A stretch of 64,000 bases of DNA from Nannocystis bainbridge (GTDB taxonomy: Bacteria > Myxococcota_A > Polyangia > Nannocystales > Nannocystaceae), in assembly GCF_028368995.1 (NCBI RefSeq), contig NZ_JAQNDL010000001.1, positions 248,001 to 312,000 of the forward strand, given 5' to 3'. Below are positions 24,752-37,257 of this stretch, one piece after another (within the stretch, counting starts at the first letter, position 1; every line of letters begins with the position of its first letter). A program made the position numbers and the translations under genes. The notes below the pieces were generated by a model. The model was not told the origin of the DNA. It worked only from the letters and a program-made list of their open reading frames with translations, and did not search any database.

Positions 24752-27513
24752 AGCTCCGCGCGCCGCGACCCGCCTCCGACCTCCTGTCCGCGCCCGTCGC
24801 GGCGCCGCGCGCCGGCGCGCCCGACATGTCCTTCGGGACATCCGGAAGACCTCGCCGTCCCGCCACGGACCTGTCCTCCGGGACAGCTGCATCCACCCCG
24901 CGGCGCGCCGCCCTCCTCACCGGCCTCGGCGTCCTCCTGTCCTTCGGGACAGCTCACGCCCAGGAGCCACGCGCCCTCGACCGCGCCGTCTCTGACGGCG
25001 TCGAGCGCCCGATCAAGGACTACTCCGGCGAGGGTGACGCCAGCAGCATCGAGCTCAACCCCGCCCTGCTCTCGGCGGTCAAGGGCCTCGACTTCGTGTT
25101 CATGGGTTACCGCTCGATCAGCCCGTTCACGCGCGGCGGCGGCCTCGGCGGCTTCATGAGCTTCAACCTCGGCTTCGGCATGGCCACCGGCATCGGCGTG
25201 CAGGCGCTGCGGCCCGGCTTCGGCGGCGGGTATCCCGACCCCTTCGCCCTGCGCAACCCTGACGCCACCAAGATCTCGTGGGCCCTCTCGGGCGGCGACG
25301 GCAAGATCGCCGCCTTCGGCCTCGGCGTGCACTGGCTGCGGGCTGACGGCCTCCTGCGCGCCCCCGACCTCGACGTCGGCCTCCTGCTGCGGATCCGCAA
25401 CTACGCCTCGATCGGCGCCGTCGCTCGCTTCGGCGCCGCCGACCTCCGGGCCTACGGCGACCTCGCCAGCGAGCTCTCGATCCTCGGCGAGCTCGCCCTC
25501 CGGCCGCTCGGTAACCGCACCCTCGAGCTCGCCGGCGGCGTACGCGGCCGCTTCCGCGTCGACCAACCTGGCCTTCGGTTCAGCCAGTGGGACAACCTCG
25601 GCGCCCTCCCGCGCGGCCGCATCGCCGTGCGTCACAAGGGCCTCGAGCTCGCCGCCGAGGTCGAGCAGGTCCGCGTCCACACCCTCGATCCTTCGACCTA
25701 CAACTTCGTGCGCGCCGACAAGGCCGTGCGCGGCTCGGTCCAGCTCGCGGTCGCCTGGGACTTCATGAAGGTCAGCGGCGGCGTGCACGCCGGCCTCGGC
25801 GAGGGCGTCGACGGCTTCGGCCTCGCTGCCCGCTTCTCGACCGCGCGCCAGGGTCGCGTGTTTTGGCCGCGCCTCGTCGACGTCGAGCGCGTCGACCTGT
25901 CCGCGATCAAGGGCGAGCGCCACCTGCTCGGCCTCTTGCAGCGGCTCGAGCGGGCCGAGAAGGCCGGCGCGCGCACCATCCTGCTCGTCGACGCGCGCAG
26001 CACCGGCCTCGGCTGGGCCAGCCTGCAGGAGATCCGCGGCGCCCTGGTCCGGATCCGCAACGCCGGCGGCCACGTCTTCGCCTACCTCGAGGACACCAAG
26101 CTCAAGGACTACTACCTCGCCAGCGCCGCCGAGCAGGTGTTCCTCCACCCTGCCGGCGAGCTCGCCACCTTCGGCCTCGCCTCGACCACCTTCTACCTGC
26201 GCGGCCTGCTCGACAAGCTCGGCGTCCAGGTCGAGGCGCTGCACATCGACGAGTACAAGTCCGCCCACGAGATGTTCTCGCGGACAGGTCCGTCCGACAA
26301 GGACGTCGAGCAGCGCGAGGCCCTGCTCGACGACACCTTCGCCCAGATCACCCACGACATCGCCCAGGCCCGCGGTCTCAGCATCGCCCAGGTCCAGGGC
26401 CTCGTCGACGACGCCCCCTACGGCCCTGCCAAGGCCAAGCAGCTCGGCCTCGTCGACGCCGTCGTCTTCCGCGACCAGGTCGTCGAGAAGATCGGCGACG
26501 CCGTCGGCGCGCGCGTCAAGTTCGCCCAGTTCGACGACACCGAACCTGACCCGAAGACCTGGTCGACCGCGCCCTACGTCGCCGTCGTGCTCGTCGAGGG
26601 CACCATCGTCGACGGCGAGAGCCGCACCATCCCGCTGCTCGGCACCCAGTTCACCGGCGGCGACACCATCGTCGCCCAGCTGCGGGCCGTGCGAAACGAC
26701 CCCGCCTGTCAGGGCGTCGTCCTGCGCGTCAACAGCCCCGGCGGCAGCGCCCTCGCCTCCGACGTCATCTGGCGCGAGGTCTCGCGCACCCACGAGGCGT
26801 GGAAGAAGAACCCGCGCAAGAGCCCGCCGATCGTCGTCTCGATGGGCGACGTCGCCGCCAGCGGTGGTTACTACGTCGCCGCCGGCACCGACCACGTGTT
26901 CGCCCAGCCCACCACCCTCACCGGCTCGATCGGCGTCGTCTCCTTGCACTTCGACGTGAGCGGCCTGCTCGCCAAGCTCGGCGTCGCCACCCACACCTTC
27001 AAGCGCGGCAAGAACGCCGACATCTCCGGCCTCTACCGCCCCTACAGCCCCGACGAGCGCGCCCGCATGGACGCCTCGATCCGCCGCGTCTACGACCTCT
27101 TCCTCAAGCGCGTCGCCGACGCCCGCGGCAAGACCCCCGAGCAGGTCGACGCCCTCGGCCGCGGCCACGTCTACTCCGGCACCGACGCCAAGCAGCTCGG
27201 CCTCGTCGACGCCTTCGGCGGCCTGCGCGAGGCCGTCGCCCTCGTGCGCCAGCGCAGCGGCGTCGGCGAGCGCCGCGACCTCCAGCTGCGCATCGTCCCG
27301 GCCCGCAAGGGCATCCTCGAGCTCGTCCTCGACCTGCTCGGCCCCGATCGCGGCGACAAGGGCCTGCGCGGCCGGATCCAGGCCCGCCGCGACGCCGAGC
27401 CCCCGCTCCCGCTGGTCCTCACCACCGCGATCGCCCGCCTCCCCCTCGGCCTCCTGTTCCTCCCGCAAGATCAACCGAGCGCCCTCATGCCGGTCGTGCA
27501 CACGATCGAGTGA
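24748..27513 (+). CDS. SppA-type signal peptide peptidase fused to a barrel-like N-terminal domain
   Basis: 921 residues. After a signal peptide ending AHAQ (about residue 71) comes a 280-residue Gly-rich region resembling outer-membrane barrel proteins (IELNPALLSAVKGLDFVFMG, GGGLGGFMSFNLGFGMATG). Two SppA repeats follow. By analogy with E. coli SppA the catalytic dyad is Lys504 (DEYKSAHEMF) in the first repeat and Ser705 (GDVAASGGYYVA) in the second; both are present. The protein would degrade cleaved signal peptides or other membrane peptides. The three hairpin elements at 24823-24954 encode most of the pre-signal region, so the exact start is uncertain: GTG 24748 (overlapping the previous stop) or ATG 24826. 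A paralog is at 31689-34418. Confidence 0.88.
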   Translation: MKLRAPRPASDLLSAPVAAPRAGAPDMSFGTSGRPRRPATDLSSGTAASTPRRAALLTGLGVLLSFGTAHAQEPRALDRAVSDGVERPIKDYSGEGDASSIELNPALLSAVKGLDFVFMGYRSISPFTRGGGLGGFMSFNLGFGMATGIGVQALRPGFGGGYPDPFALRNPDATKISWALSGGDGKIAAFGLGVHWLRADGLLRAPDLDVGLLLRIRNYASIGAVARFGAADLRAYGDLASELSILGELALRPLGNRTLELAGGVRGRFRVDQPGLRFSQWDNLGALPRGRIAVRHKGLELAAEVEQVRVHTLDPSTYNFVRADKAVRGSVQLAVAWDFMKVSGGVHAGLGEGVDGFGLAARFSTARQGRVFWPRLVDVERVDLSAIKGERHLLGLLQRLERAEKAGARTILLVDARSTGLGWASLQEIRGALVRIRNAGGHVFAYLEDTKLKDYYLASAAEQVFLHPAGELATFGLASTTFYLRGLLDKLGVQVEALHIDEYKSAHEMFSRTGPSDKDVEQREALLDDTFAQITHDIAQARGLSIAQVQGLVDDAPYGPAKAKQLGLVDAVVFRDQVVEKIGDAVGARVKFAQFDDTEPDPKTWSTAPYVAVVLVEGTIVDGESRTIPLLGTQFTGGDTIVAQLRAVRNDPACQGVVLRVNSPGGSALASDVIWREVSRTHEAWKKNPRKSPPIVVSMGDVAASGGYYVAAGTDHVFAQPTTLTGSIGVVSLHFDVSGLLAKLGVATHTFKRGKNADISGLYRPYSPDERARMDASIRRVYDLFLKRVADARGKTPEQVDALGRGHVYSGTDAKQLGLVDAFGGLREAVALVRQRSGVGERRDLQLRIVPARKGILELVLDLLGPDRGDKGLRGRIQARRDAEPPLPLVLTTAIARLPLGLLFLPQDQPSALMPVVHTIE
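24823..24954. repeat. Three dispersed hairpin elements in one signal region
   Basis: GACATGTCC-TTC-GGGACATCC (24823-24843), GACCTGTCC-TCC-GGGACAGCT (24868-24888) and CTCCTGTCC-TTC-GGGACAGCT (24934-24954). As RNA the loops are C(UUCG)G or C(UCCG)G, the stable UNCG tetraloop class. They encode DMSFGTS, DLSSGTA and LLSFGTA in the same frame. Confidence 0.8.
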
Positions 27514-27757
27514 CGCCCTGCGAGGCGAGTGACCGCGTGATCCACCAGCGTCGCCTCGAGATCGCGCAGCTTCGTGGCGAGCACCGCGTGTGCCGCCGCG
27601 ACGAGCGACCTTTCGCCGCTGCGAGGTTCCCCGTGAGCGCCTTCTGCGACCGCGGCGCCGATCGCGTCGGGTTCACGCCGCACCTTGCTGCCGCCTTCAC
27701 ACGCAACCGCCTTCGTCTGGCGCGCCCGCGGCCGCTCGCGCACACTGCATCCGCCGC

Positions 27758-30787
<3,030 letters not shown>

Positions 30788-30889
30788 CGCCTGTCCTCCA
30801 GGGCATGTCCGCGAGGACCTGCGCGAAAGCGCATGTCTTTTCGAACATGCACGAAAGGGCATGCCCTCGCGGACATGCCCGTCACGCCC
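30788..30889. repeat. Dense cluster of dispersed hairpin elements, intergenic
   Basis: Fills almost the whole space between two convergent genes. Units include CCTGTCC-TCC-AGGGCATG, GCATGTCC-GCGA-GGACCTGC, GCATGTC-TTTTC-GAACATGC and GGGCATG-CCCTCGCGGA-CATGCCC. The position suggests a shared two-way terminator. Confidence 0.75.
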
Positions 30890-30904
30890 GCGTCCGCGAC
30901 CCGC

Positions 30905-31630
30905 TCACGACCCGCCGCCGAGCAGCTGCTCGACCTCGGCCTGCGAGCCGAGCACCCGGCGGGACAGCTCGAAGTACAGCTCGCGCTCGCGGCCGCCGCG
31001 GCGGCTGGCGCGGAGGATCGGCACCAGCGAGTGCAGCGCCTTGACCCGCTCCTCGAGGTCCAGCGTCAGCAGGCGCTCGACCAGCGAGTCCAGGGTCGGC
31101 GGCTTGTGCAGCAGCTCGGACAGCTCGACGCGGCGGCCGACCGGGATCGGCAGGCGCTCGAGCAGGTTGTCGAAGTGAATCGCCTCGTGGAAATCGAGGT
31201 GGCCGTCGAGGTTGACGAACATCGCCGCCAGGCCGACGGTCAGCTCGGCGCGCAGGTGGGCCTGCTGGGTCCAGGTGTCGCGCAGCTGGGCGACGTGGTC
31301 GAGGTCGACCCCGAGGCGGCGGGCGATGCGGTCGTGCACGGTCGCCTCGACGTCCGAGCCGGTGCCGTCGGCCAGCGCCATCTGCCAGCAGCGGCGCAGC
31401 ACGTCCTCGAACCGGGACTCGTCGGTCAGGGGCGCCAGGTCGTGGAAGCGGCGCTCGAGCTGCTCCTGGCGCGACAGGATCTCCATCCACACCATCTGAT
31501 CCTGCTCGCTCAGGGTCGAGCCGACGTAACGCAACACTTCGTCCCACTCGCCGATGTCGAGGATCTCGTCGGCGTGGGCGATGAGCCCGCAGCCCACCAG
31601 AATCCATTCTTGCTCGGAAGTGAGCGCCAC
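30905..31630 (-). CDS. TerB-like multi-repeat protein
   Basis: A 241-residue soluble protein. Repeated acidic helix motifs are AHADEILDIGEWDEVLRYV, ADGTGSDVEATVHDRIA and NLDGHLDFHEAIHFDNLLE, which suggest two TerB-like modules. No signal peptide. The GTG at 31630 is chosen for its Shine-Dalgarno (GAGAGG, six bases upstream) and because sequence further upstream is Arg/Ser-rich with no similarity. It starts 58 bases after the second SppA gene on the same strand and may be co-transcribed with it. Function is unknown. Confidence 0.7.
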   Translation of the reverse strand: MALTSEQEWILVGCGLIAHADEILDIGEWDEVLRYVGSTLSEQDQMVWMEILSRQEQLERRFHDLAPLTDESRFEDVLRRCWQMALADGTGSDVEATVHDRIARRLGVDLDHVAQLRDTWTQQAHLRAELTVGLAAMFVNLDGHLDFHEAIHFDNLLERLPIPVGRRVELSELLHKPPTLDSLVERLLTLDLEERVKALHSLVPILRASRRGGRERELYFELSRRVLGSQAEVEQLLGGGS

Positions 31631-31688
31631 CTTGCCTCTCTTTCGCCTGCCCGCAGGGTACAACAGATCGACCGGAGGGGCGGCCGGG

Positions 31689-34418
31689 CTACTCGACCTC
31701 GATCGTCTCCTCTGCCAGGGCCAGCTCGCTGGGATGCTCCGACAGCCACAGGCTCGGCGGGAGCCGGCGCAGCACCCACACCATCGCCGACTCCCCCAGG
31801 CCGAGCGGCGACGGCAGCTTGAGCCCGAAGAGCGCGCTGATCTGGTCGCCGAGGGTCGGCGGCGCCGGCACGTGGCGCACCTCGCCCTCACCCGGCTTCA
31901 GCGCGGCCCGCTCGCGGGCGTAGGCCACGGCCTCGCGCAGCCCGCCGTACGCGTCGACGAGGCCGAGCTCGCGCGCCCGCACCCCGCTCCACACCCGTCC
32001 GCGGGCCAGCGCGTCGACCTGCTCCGGCGTCAGCTTGCGCGCCTTCGCCACCCGCGCCGTGAACTCCCGGTAGCTGGCGTCGACGCCGGCCTGGGCCGCC
32101 GCCCGCTCGTCCTCGCTGTACGGCTTGAACCACGTGTAGAGCCCGCCGCGCGCGCCGTAGTCGACCGACTCGACCTTGACCCCGAACTTCTCGAGCACGC
32201 CCGACACGTCGACCTTCGGGCGGAACACGCCGATGCTGCCGGTCTTGGTGGTCGCGTCGGCGAAGATGTAGCTGCCCGCGGTCGCCACGTAGTAGCCGCC
32301 GGACGCCGCCACGTCGCCGAACGAGATCACGACCGGCTTGATCTTCGCCACCCGGTCGAGCGCGCGCGCCATGTCGTCCGACGCCGCCACCGACCCGCCC
32401 GGGCTGTCGATGCGCACCACCACCGCCTTGACCCGCCGGTCCTCGCGCAGGCGATCGATCGCCCGCACCAGCGTGTCGCCGCCGGCCAGCACGCTGCCGA
32501 CGATCGGGACCGTCAGGCTCGCGCCGTCGCTGATGGTGCCCTCGACGTGGACCACCGCGATCGCCGGACCTGGCCCGAAGGACATGTCATGCACCGGCAG
32601 CGCGCTCGGGGCCCGCAGCGTCACCTTGCGCGCCAGCCACTTCTCCAGCTCGCCCTCGAGCTCGTCGGCGTAGCCGATCGCGTCGATCATCCCGGCTCGC
32701 AGCGCCTGCTCGGCCGTGTGCGGCGCCGTGTCGATCCACTGCACCACCTGCTCCGGCGTGGTCTTGCGGTTCTGCGCCACCGTCCGCACCACGTGGTTCC
32801 AGATGTCGGTCAGCAGCAGCCGCCGCTGCGCGTCCGACTCCGGCGTCGGCCCCGTGCGCTCCCACTGCTCGGGCCGCGACTTGTACTCGTACGCCCGCAC
32901 GAACTCGGCCTTGGCCCCGAGGCGCCCGAGCAGCTCCGCGTAGTAGAACACCTCCGAGCGCATGCCGACGATCGACAGCCGCGCCCCCGGGTGCAGGATC
33001 ACCCGGTCGGCCGCGGTCGCCAGGAAGTAATCCTTCAGCCCCGCCCCGCGCAGGTACACCGCTACCTTGCCGCCGCGCGCCCGCACCCGCAGCATCGCCT
33101 CGCGGATCTCCTCGATCTCGCCCCACCCGTTGCCCGAGCCGTCGACCTCGAGCGCCACCACGGCGCGGCCCTGTCGCTGCTCCGACGCCTTGTCGAGCGC
33201 GTCGACCAGCCTGCCCGCCCCGCGGTCGCCGGCGTAGCGATCGACGTCGAAGCGCAGCGCCTCGAGCGGCGCCTGGGCCAGCGTCGCATAGCGCTCGGCC
33301 GACGCCCGCAGCTTGAACGCCCCGCCCTGCGCCCCGAAGCCGTCGGCCCCGTTCGGCCCGAGCACCGGCGCTGCCGCCACGCCGACGTGGGTAAAGTCGA
33401 GCTCGAGCCCGACCATCGCCCGCAGCGCGTCGGTGGCCTCGCGCTGGCCGACGGTGTTGACGTAGTAGCGCTCGACCTCGCCGAACAGCCGCCACGCCGC
33501 GCCGCCGGCCGCGATCCGCCCGCGCGGCGCCAGCACCGGCGTATGGAACCGCGGGTCGGCGTTCGGCAGCGGCACCACCCGCGCCCCGACCCCGAGCTCG
33601 AGCGCGCGCGAGCCCTTGATCGGCCGCACCGCCACCTCGGCGTCGAGCTCGAACGGCTGGCGGCGATCGAGGATGCCCGGCCGCGGCGGCTCGGGGATTC
33701 GCAGGTCCTGGCCCGCGCGCGGCGTGTTGATCGCCCGCGCCACCAACCCGAGCGCCACGTAGCGGCTCGGGCGATAGGCCAGCGACAGCTCGGCCTGGTG
33801 CAGCCGCTGCGCGTAGAGGTTGCGCTCCGACCACGTGCGCGCGTAGCTGATGCCGAGCGACAGCCCCGGGGCCCAGCGCATCAGCGGCACCGCGGCTGCC
33901 AGCGTCAGCTTGTTGTAGTCGAGGTCGGCCGGGTACCAGTCGTCGCGGTACCACTCGACGGAGTCCTGGCTCGGCAGGCGCCCGCAGCCGAACGGGCACA
34001 GCCGCTGATAACCTGCCCCGAGGGACAGGAAGGTGTCGGCGAGCTTCTGCCCGAACAGCTTGAGCTGCAGCGGCACCGCCACGAACACCCCGAAGCCGCC
34101 GCCGCGCCGCTGCGACGTCGCCCGCGTGTAGTTGCCCGCCAGCACCCCGCTGAACCCGCGCAGGAACCCCATCGCCGCCGGGTTGACCGCCACCGCCGCC
34201 GCGTCGATCTCGCCGGCCACGTGGCTCTGCGGCATGTCGATGTCGCGCAGCAGTGAGCGGCCCTCGCCCGCCCCGAACGGCGCCGGCTCCGGCGGGGCCG
34301 CGTGGGCCGACGTCGCCAGCGCGAAGGCCCCCAGCGCGCACACGCCCACGGCCCGGCGACGCCGCGACGTCGCGCCCGCAGGACCACCGTAAACCACCGA
34401 GCGAGCACGAGCGGCCAT
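31689..34418 (-). CDS. Second SppA-type peptidase with barrel-like N-terminal domain
   Basis: 909 residues, paralogous to the product at 24748. A signal peptide ends at about residue 40 (ATSAHA). The N-terminal domain contains AAVAVNPAAMGFLRGFSGVL and Gly-rich strands, followed by two SppA repeats. Both catalytic residues are present: Lys513 in YEYKSRPEQW and Ser706 in GDVAASGGYYVATAG. A hairpin element (32566-32590) encodes VHDMSFGPGPA exactly in the linker between the two repeats. The ATG at 34418 overlaps the mutS2 stop (TGATG). The N-terminal resemblance to FadL/PorV-like barrels is an impression from the NPAA block and strand pattern. The product is predicted to tether or channel peptides at a membrane; this is inference. 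Confidence 0.87.
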   Translation of the reverse strand: MAARARSVVYGGPAGATSRRRRAVGVCALGAFALATSAHAAPPEPAPFGAGEGRSLLRDIDMPQSHVAGEIDAAAVAVNPAAMGFLRGFSGVLAGNYTRATSQRRGGGFGVFVAVPLQLKLFGQKLADTFLSLGAGYQRLCPFGCGRLPSQDSVEWYRDDWYPADLDYNKLTLAAAVPLMRWAPGLSLGISYARTWSERNLYAQRLHQAELSLAYRPSRYVALGLVARAINTPRAGQDLRIPEPPRPGILDRRQPFELDAEVAVRPIKGSRALELGVGARVVPLPNADPRFHTPVLAPRGRIAAGGAAWRLFGEVERYYVNTVGQREATDALRAMVGLELDFTHVGVAAAPVLGPNGADGFGAQGGAFKLRASAERYATLAQAPLEALRFDVDRYAGDRGAGRLVDALDKASEQRQGRAVVALEVDGSGNGWGEIEEIREAMLRVRARGGKVAVYLRGAGLKDYFLATAADRVILHPGARLSIVGMRSEVFYYAELLGRLGAKAEFVRAYEYKSRPEQWERTGPTPESDAQRRLLLTDIWNHVVRTVAQNRKTTPEQVVQWIDTAPHTAEQALRAGMIDAIGYADELEGELEKWLARKVTLRAPSALPVHDMSFGPGPAIAVVHVEGTISDGASLTVPIVGSVLAGGDTLVRAIDRLREDRRVKAVVVRIDSPGGSVAASDDMARALDRVAKIKPVVISFGDVAASGGYYVATAGSYIFADATTKTGSIGVFRPKVDVSGVLEKFGVKVESVDYGARGGLYTWFKPYSEDERAAAQAGVDASYREFTARVAKARKLTPEQVDALARGRVWSGVRARELGLVDAYGGLREAVAYARERAALKPGEGEVRHVPAPPTLGDQISALFGLKLPSPLGLGESAMVWVLRRLPPSLWLSEHPSELALAEETIEVE
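32566..32590. repeat. Dispersed hairpin element in SppA inter-domain linker
   Basis: On the minus strand GACATGTCC-TTC-GGGCCAGGTCC; encodes DMSFGPGP in the 31689 gene. Confidence 0.6.
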
Positions 34419-37069
34419 CACGGCTGAACCCATACCACGGTCACGCCCTCGCCGCCCTCGCGCTGCAGGCCCGGGCGCTTGCGGTGGATGAACGGCTGCT
34501 CGGCCAGGTACTCGCGCACCGCCTTGCGCAGGGCCCCGGTGCCGTGGCCGTGGATCACCACCACCACCTCGAGGTCCTTCTGCATCGCCTCGTCGAGGAA
34601 GCGATCGATCGTCCGCAGCGCGTCCTCGGCCCGCGCCCCGCGGACATCCACGCTGTTGTCGATGCCGACCTCGATCGCCGCCGCCGACTCCCCGAAGTGC
34701 TTGCTCGCCGTCGAAGGCAGCGGCTCCGGCACCTCCCACCGGCGCACCGGCGCCGCCACGCCCGGCTTCACCTTCGCCCGCGTGCGCGTCGGAGTCCGCA
34801 GCGAGCGCAGCTCCGTCAGCGGCACCGTCGTCTTCAGCGCCTCGACCTGGACCACCGCGCGCTCGCCCTGCACCGCCAGCACCTCGCCCTGCTTGCCGAG
34901 CGACACCACCATCACCCGCTCGCCCGGCACCAGCTGCACCGGCGGCTCGCCCGGGGCCTTCGGGGCCGGCTCGCGCCGCTCCGCCAATTGCCCGCGCCCG
35001 GCCTGCAGCCCGCCCTTGGCCGCCTCCAGCGCCACGTCGAGCTTGCCCTCCTTCTCGGCCTTGCGCACCTGCTTGCGCAGATCGGCCACCTCGGCGTGCA
35101 GCGCCCGCAGCTCCGCCGACGCCGCGTCGTACGCCTTTTGCTTGCGGCTCTTGGCCTGCTCGAGCGCCGCCGCCTCGCGCCTGGCCACCTCCTGGTTGCG
35201 CCGGCGCAGCTCGTCCCGCTCGCGGTCGACCTCCAGCCGCGTCGTGATCAGCCGGTCGCGCTCCGCCACCACCTCCTGAAGCAGTTGGTCGACCCGCAGC
35301 CGGCCCTCGTCCATCAGCCCCTGCGCCACCTGCAGCACCGGCTCCGGCAGCCCCAGGCGGCGCGCCACCGTCAGCGCGCTCGACGGCCCCGGCACCCCGA
35401 TCAGCAGGCGGAACGTCGGCATCAACTTCTCGAGATCGAAGCCCACCGACGCGTTGATGAAGCGCCCGGGGAACCGCTGCGCCAGCAGCTTGAGCCGCTC
35501 GTAGTGGGTCGTCGTCACCACCGACGCCCCGTGCTCCGTCAGCGCCAGCAGGATCGCCTCGGCCAGCGCCGCGCCCTGCTCCGGATCGGTGCCGACCGCG
35601 ATCTCGTCGAGCAGCACCAGCGTCCCGCCGTGCTCGACCTGCGCCGACGCCAGCGCCGCGCACACGTGCTGCATGTGCGCCGAGAACGTGCTGAGGTTGG
35701 CCGCGATCGACTGGTCGTCGCCGACGTCCGTCACGATCGCCCGCACCAGGGGCAGCCGCGCCGGTCGCCGCGTCGGCAGCCGCAGCCCCGCCTGCGCCAT
35801 CAGGGCGCACAGCCCCAGCGTCTTGAGCGCGACCGTCTTGCCGCCCGCGTTCGGCCCGCTGATCACCAGCGCCGACCCGAGCTCGAGCAGGATGTCGTTC
35901 GGCACCACCTCGACGCCCGACAGCACCATCAACGGGTGGCGCGCGCCGATCAGCTCGAAGCGGTCCATCGCCGCCTCGTCCTCGCTCGCGCGCGCCGCCC
36001 CGACCTCGGGCGCCAGCCCGTGGTACGCGTCGGCGAAGCGCAGCCGCGCGTGGATGGCGTCGAGCGCGATCAGCTGCTGTTGATTGGCGCGCAGCTGGGC
36101 CGCCGCGATCCCGACGCTGCGGCTCAGCTGCTCGAGCACTCGCCGCTCCTCCGCCGCCGCTTGCATCTGCGCCGCGCGCAGCGAGTTGTTCTCCTCCATC
36201 AACTCGCTCGGCTCGACGAACAGCGTCTGCCCGGTCGCGCTGCTGTCGTGGATGATGCCGGTCAGCGAGCCGCGGCGCGTGAACGCGTCGGCGCGGACCG
36301 GCAGCACGATCCGGCCCTCGCGCTCGGTGTAGTACGAGTCCTGCAGCACCTCGGCCACACCTGACTGTTTGACCAGGCGACTCGCCGCCTTCATGAGCGA
36401 CGCCTTGAGCTCGCGGACCCGCTGCCGCGCCTTTTGCAGCCCGGGGCTGGCGCCGTCGACCACCCACGGCTCGCCCTCCGGGCCGTCGGGCGCGATCGAT
36501 CGGCCGAGCGCGCCGGCCAGCTCGCGCTGGGGGTGGAGCTCCCCGAGCCGGGTCGCCAGCGTGAGCACCCCGGGATCGCTCGCGTAGCCCCGCTCGGCCG
36601 CGACCGCCGCGTTCAGATCCACGCACAGCTTCACCGCCTGCAACTGGCGCAGGGCTGCGAGCAGTTCCGCGGGCAGCAGCATCACGCCGCGGCTCGCGCG
36701 CATGACCGCGTCGGAGATGTCGCTCAGTGCCCCCAGAGCGTCCGCCAAATTGCCGGGGCCGCCCGACTCGCGGGCCAGGGACGCCTGCACGGCCAGGAGC
36801 GCCTGCAGCCCGTCCTGCTCGGACAGCAGGGTTCGCACCTGCGCCGGTTCGGAGGTCCGCCGCAGCACCGGCGCCGCGTCGGCTTCGTACGGCTTGCGGG
36901 CCAGCTCCGCCGCGACCTCGGCCTGCAGCAGCGAGCGGGCCATCGGCGTGCGCAGGTGTTCGGCGAGGCGCTCGCACAGGAGCGGCCAGCCGAGGTGAAC
37001 GAGCACCGAGCGGCTGCTCGGCGAGCTCGTCCCGGTCTTGGTGGTTCGCGAATTCTCCGGGCCGTTCAC
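34418..37069 (-). CDS. mutS2: MutS2 family endonuclease/ATPase with Smr domain
   Basis: 883 residues. The MutS core has the Walker A block SGPNAGGKTVALKTLGL (about residues 402-418) and Walker B LVLLDEIAVGTDP. A coiled-coil, Arg/Glu-rich stretch follows (about 560-650), and a C-terminal Smr nuclease domain (SVDVRGARAEDALRTID, VVIHGHGTGALRKAVREYL). There is no N-terminal mismatch-recognition domain, as expected for MutS2. These proteins suppress homologous recombination or rescue stalled ribosomes in studied bacteria. The GTG at 37069 has a -10-like CATAAT eight bases upstream (37078-37083, minus strand). The SppA gene follows with a 1-base overlap. Confidence 0.95.
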   Translation of the reverse strand: MNGPENSRTTKTGTSSPSSRSVLVHLGWPLLCERLAEHLRTPMARSLLQAEVAAELARKPYEADAAPVLRRTSEPAQVRTLLSEQDGLQALLAVQASLARESGGPGNLADALGALSDISDAVMRASRGVMLLPAELLAALRQLQAVKLCVDLNAAVAAERGYASDPGVLTLATRLGELHPQRELAGALGRSIAPDGPEGEPWVVDGASPGLQKARQRVRELKASLMKAASRLVKQSGVAEVLQDSYYTEREGRIVLPVRADAFTRRGSLTGIIHDSSATGQTLFVEPSELMEENNSLRAAQMQAAAEERRVLEQLSRSVGIAAAQLRANQQQLIALDAIHARLRFADAYHGLAPEVGAARASEDEAAMDRFELIGARHPLMVLSGVEVVPNDILLELGSALVISGPNAGGKTVALKTLGLCALMAQAGLRLPTRRPARLPLVRAIVTDVGDDQSIAANLSTFSAHMQHVCAALASAQVEHGGTLVLLDEIAVGTDPEQGAALAEAILLALTEHGASVVTTTHYERLKLLAQRFPGRFINASVGFDLEKLMPTFRLLIGVPGPSSALTVARRLGLPEPVLQVAQGLMDEGRLRVDQLLQEVVAERDRLITTRLEVDRERDELRRRNQEVARREAAALEQAKSRKQKAYDAASAELRALHAEVADLRKQVRKAEKEGKLDVALEAAKGGLQAGRGQLAERREPAPKAPGEPPVQLVPGERVMVVSLGKQGEVLAVQGERAVVQVEALKTTVPLTELRSLRTPTRTRAKVKPGVAAPVRRWEVPEPLPSTASKHFGESAAAIEVGIDNSVDVRGARAEDALRTIDRFLDEAMQKDLEVVVVIHGHGTGALRKAVREYLAEQPFIHRKRPGLQREGGEGVTVVWVQP

Positions 37070-37243
37070 GGCCGCGGATTATGCCCCGTTCCCGCGCCGG
37101 GGACTTCCGAGCGCGCGCCGCCTGCGAACACGCCGCGCCTGAAATCGCCCGCCGGCGCACGCGCGCCCGCGCGTCTCTGTCTCGGCCGTCACGTGTTGCG
37201 CGTGGCGAATTTTCGACTAGGCACGCATGGCGCAAACGGGATA

Positions 37244-37256
37244 GGGTACGTTACCC
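37244..37256. promoter_or_regulatory. Inverted repeat GGGTA-CGT-TACCC before the Mrp operon
   Basis: A perfect 5-base inverted repeat ends one base before the first ATG of the antiporter operon. It overlaps a -10-like TAGGGT (37242-37247). It could be an operator or a hairpin in the ribosome-binding region; there is no visible Shine-Dalgarno. Confidence 0.3.
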
Positions 37257-37257
37257 G

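Noticed and set aside
26281..26300. Possible hairpin element CGGACAGGTCCG in the first SppA gene
   Set aside because: The encoded RTGP is also in the paralog at the matching place without the palindrome, so it is an ancestral motif.
34011..34029. Possible hairpin element ACCTGCCCCGAGGGACAGG in the second SppA gene
   Set aside because: It lies in a Gly-rich strand (SLGAGYQ) that fits the local barrel pattern, so insertion is not supported.
34419..37235. Upstream extension of the second SppA frame through mutS2
   Set aside because: The frame is open but out of phase with MutS2, which has all its motifs; the ATG at 34418 overlapping the mutS2 stop gives a proper signal peptide.
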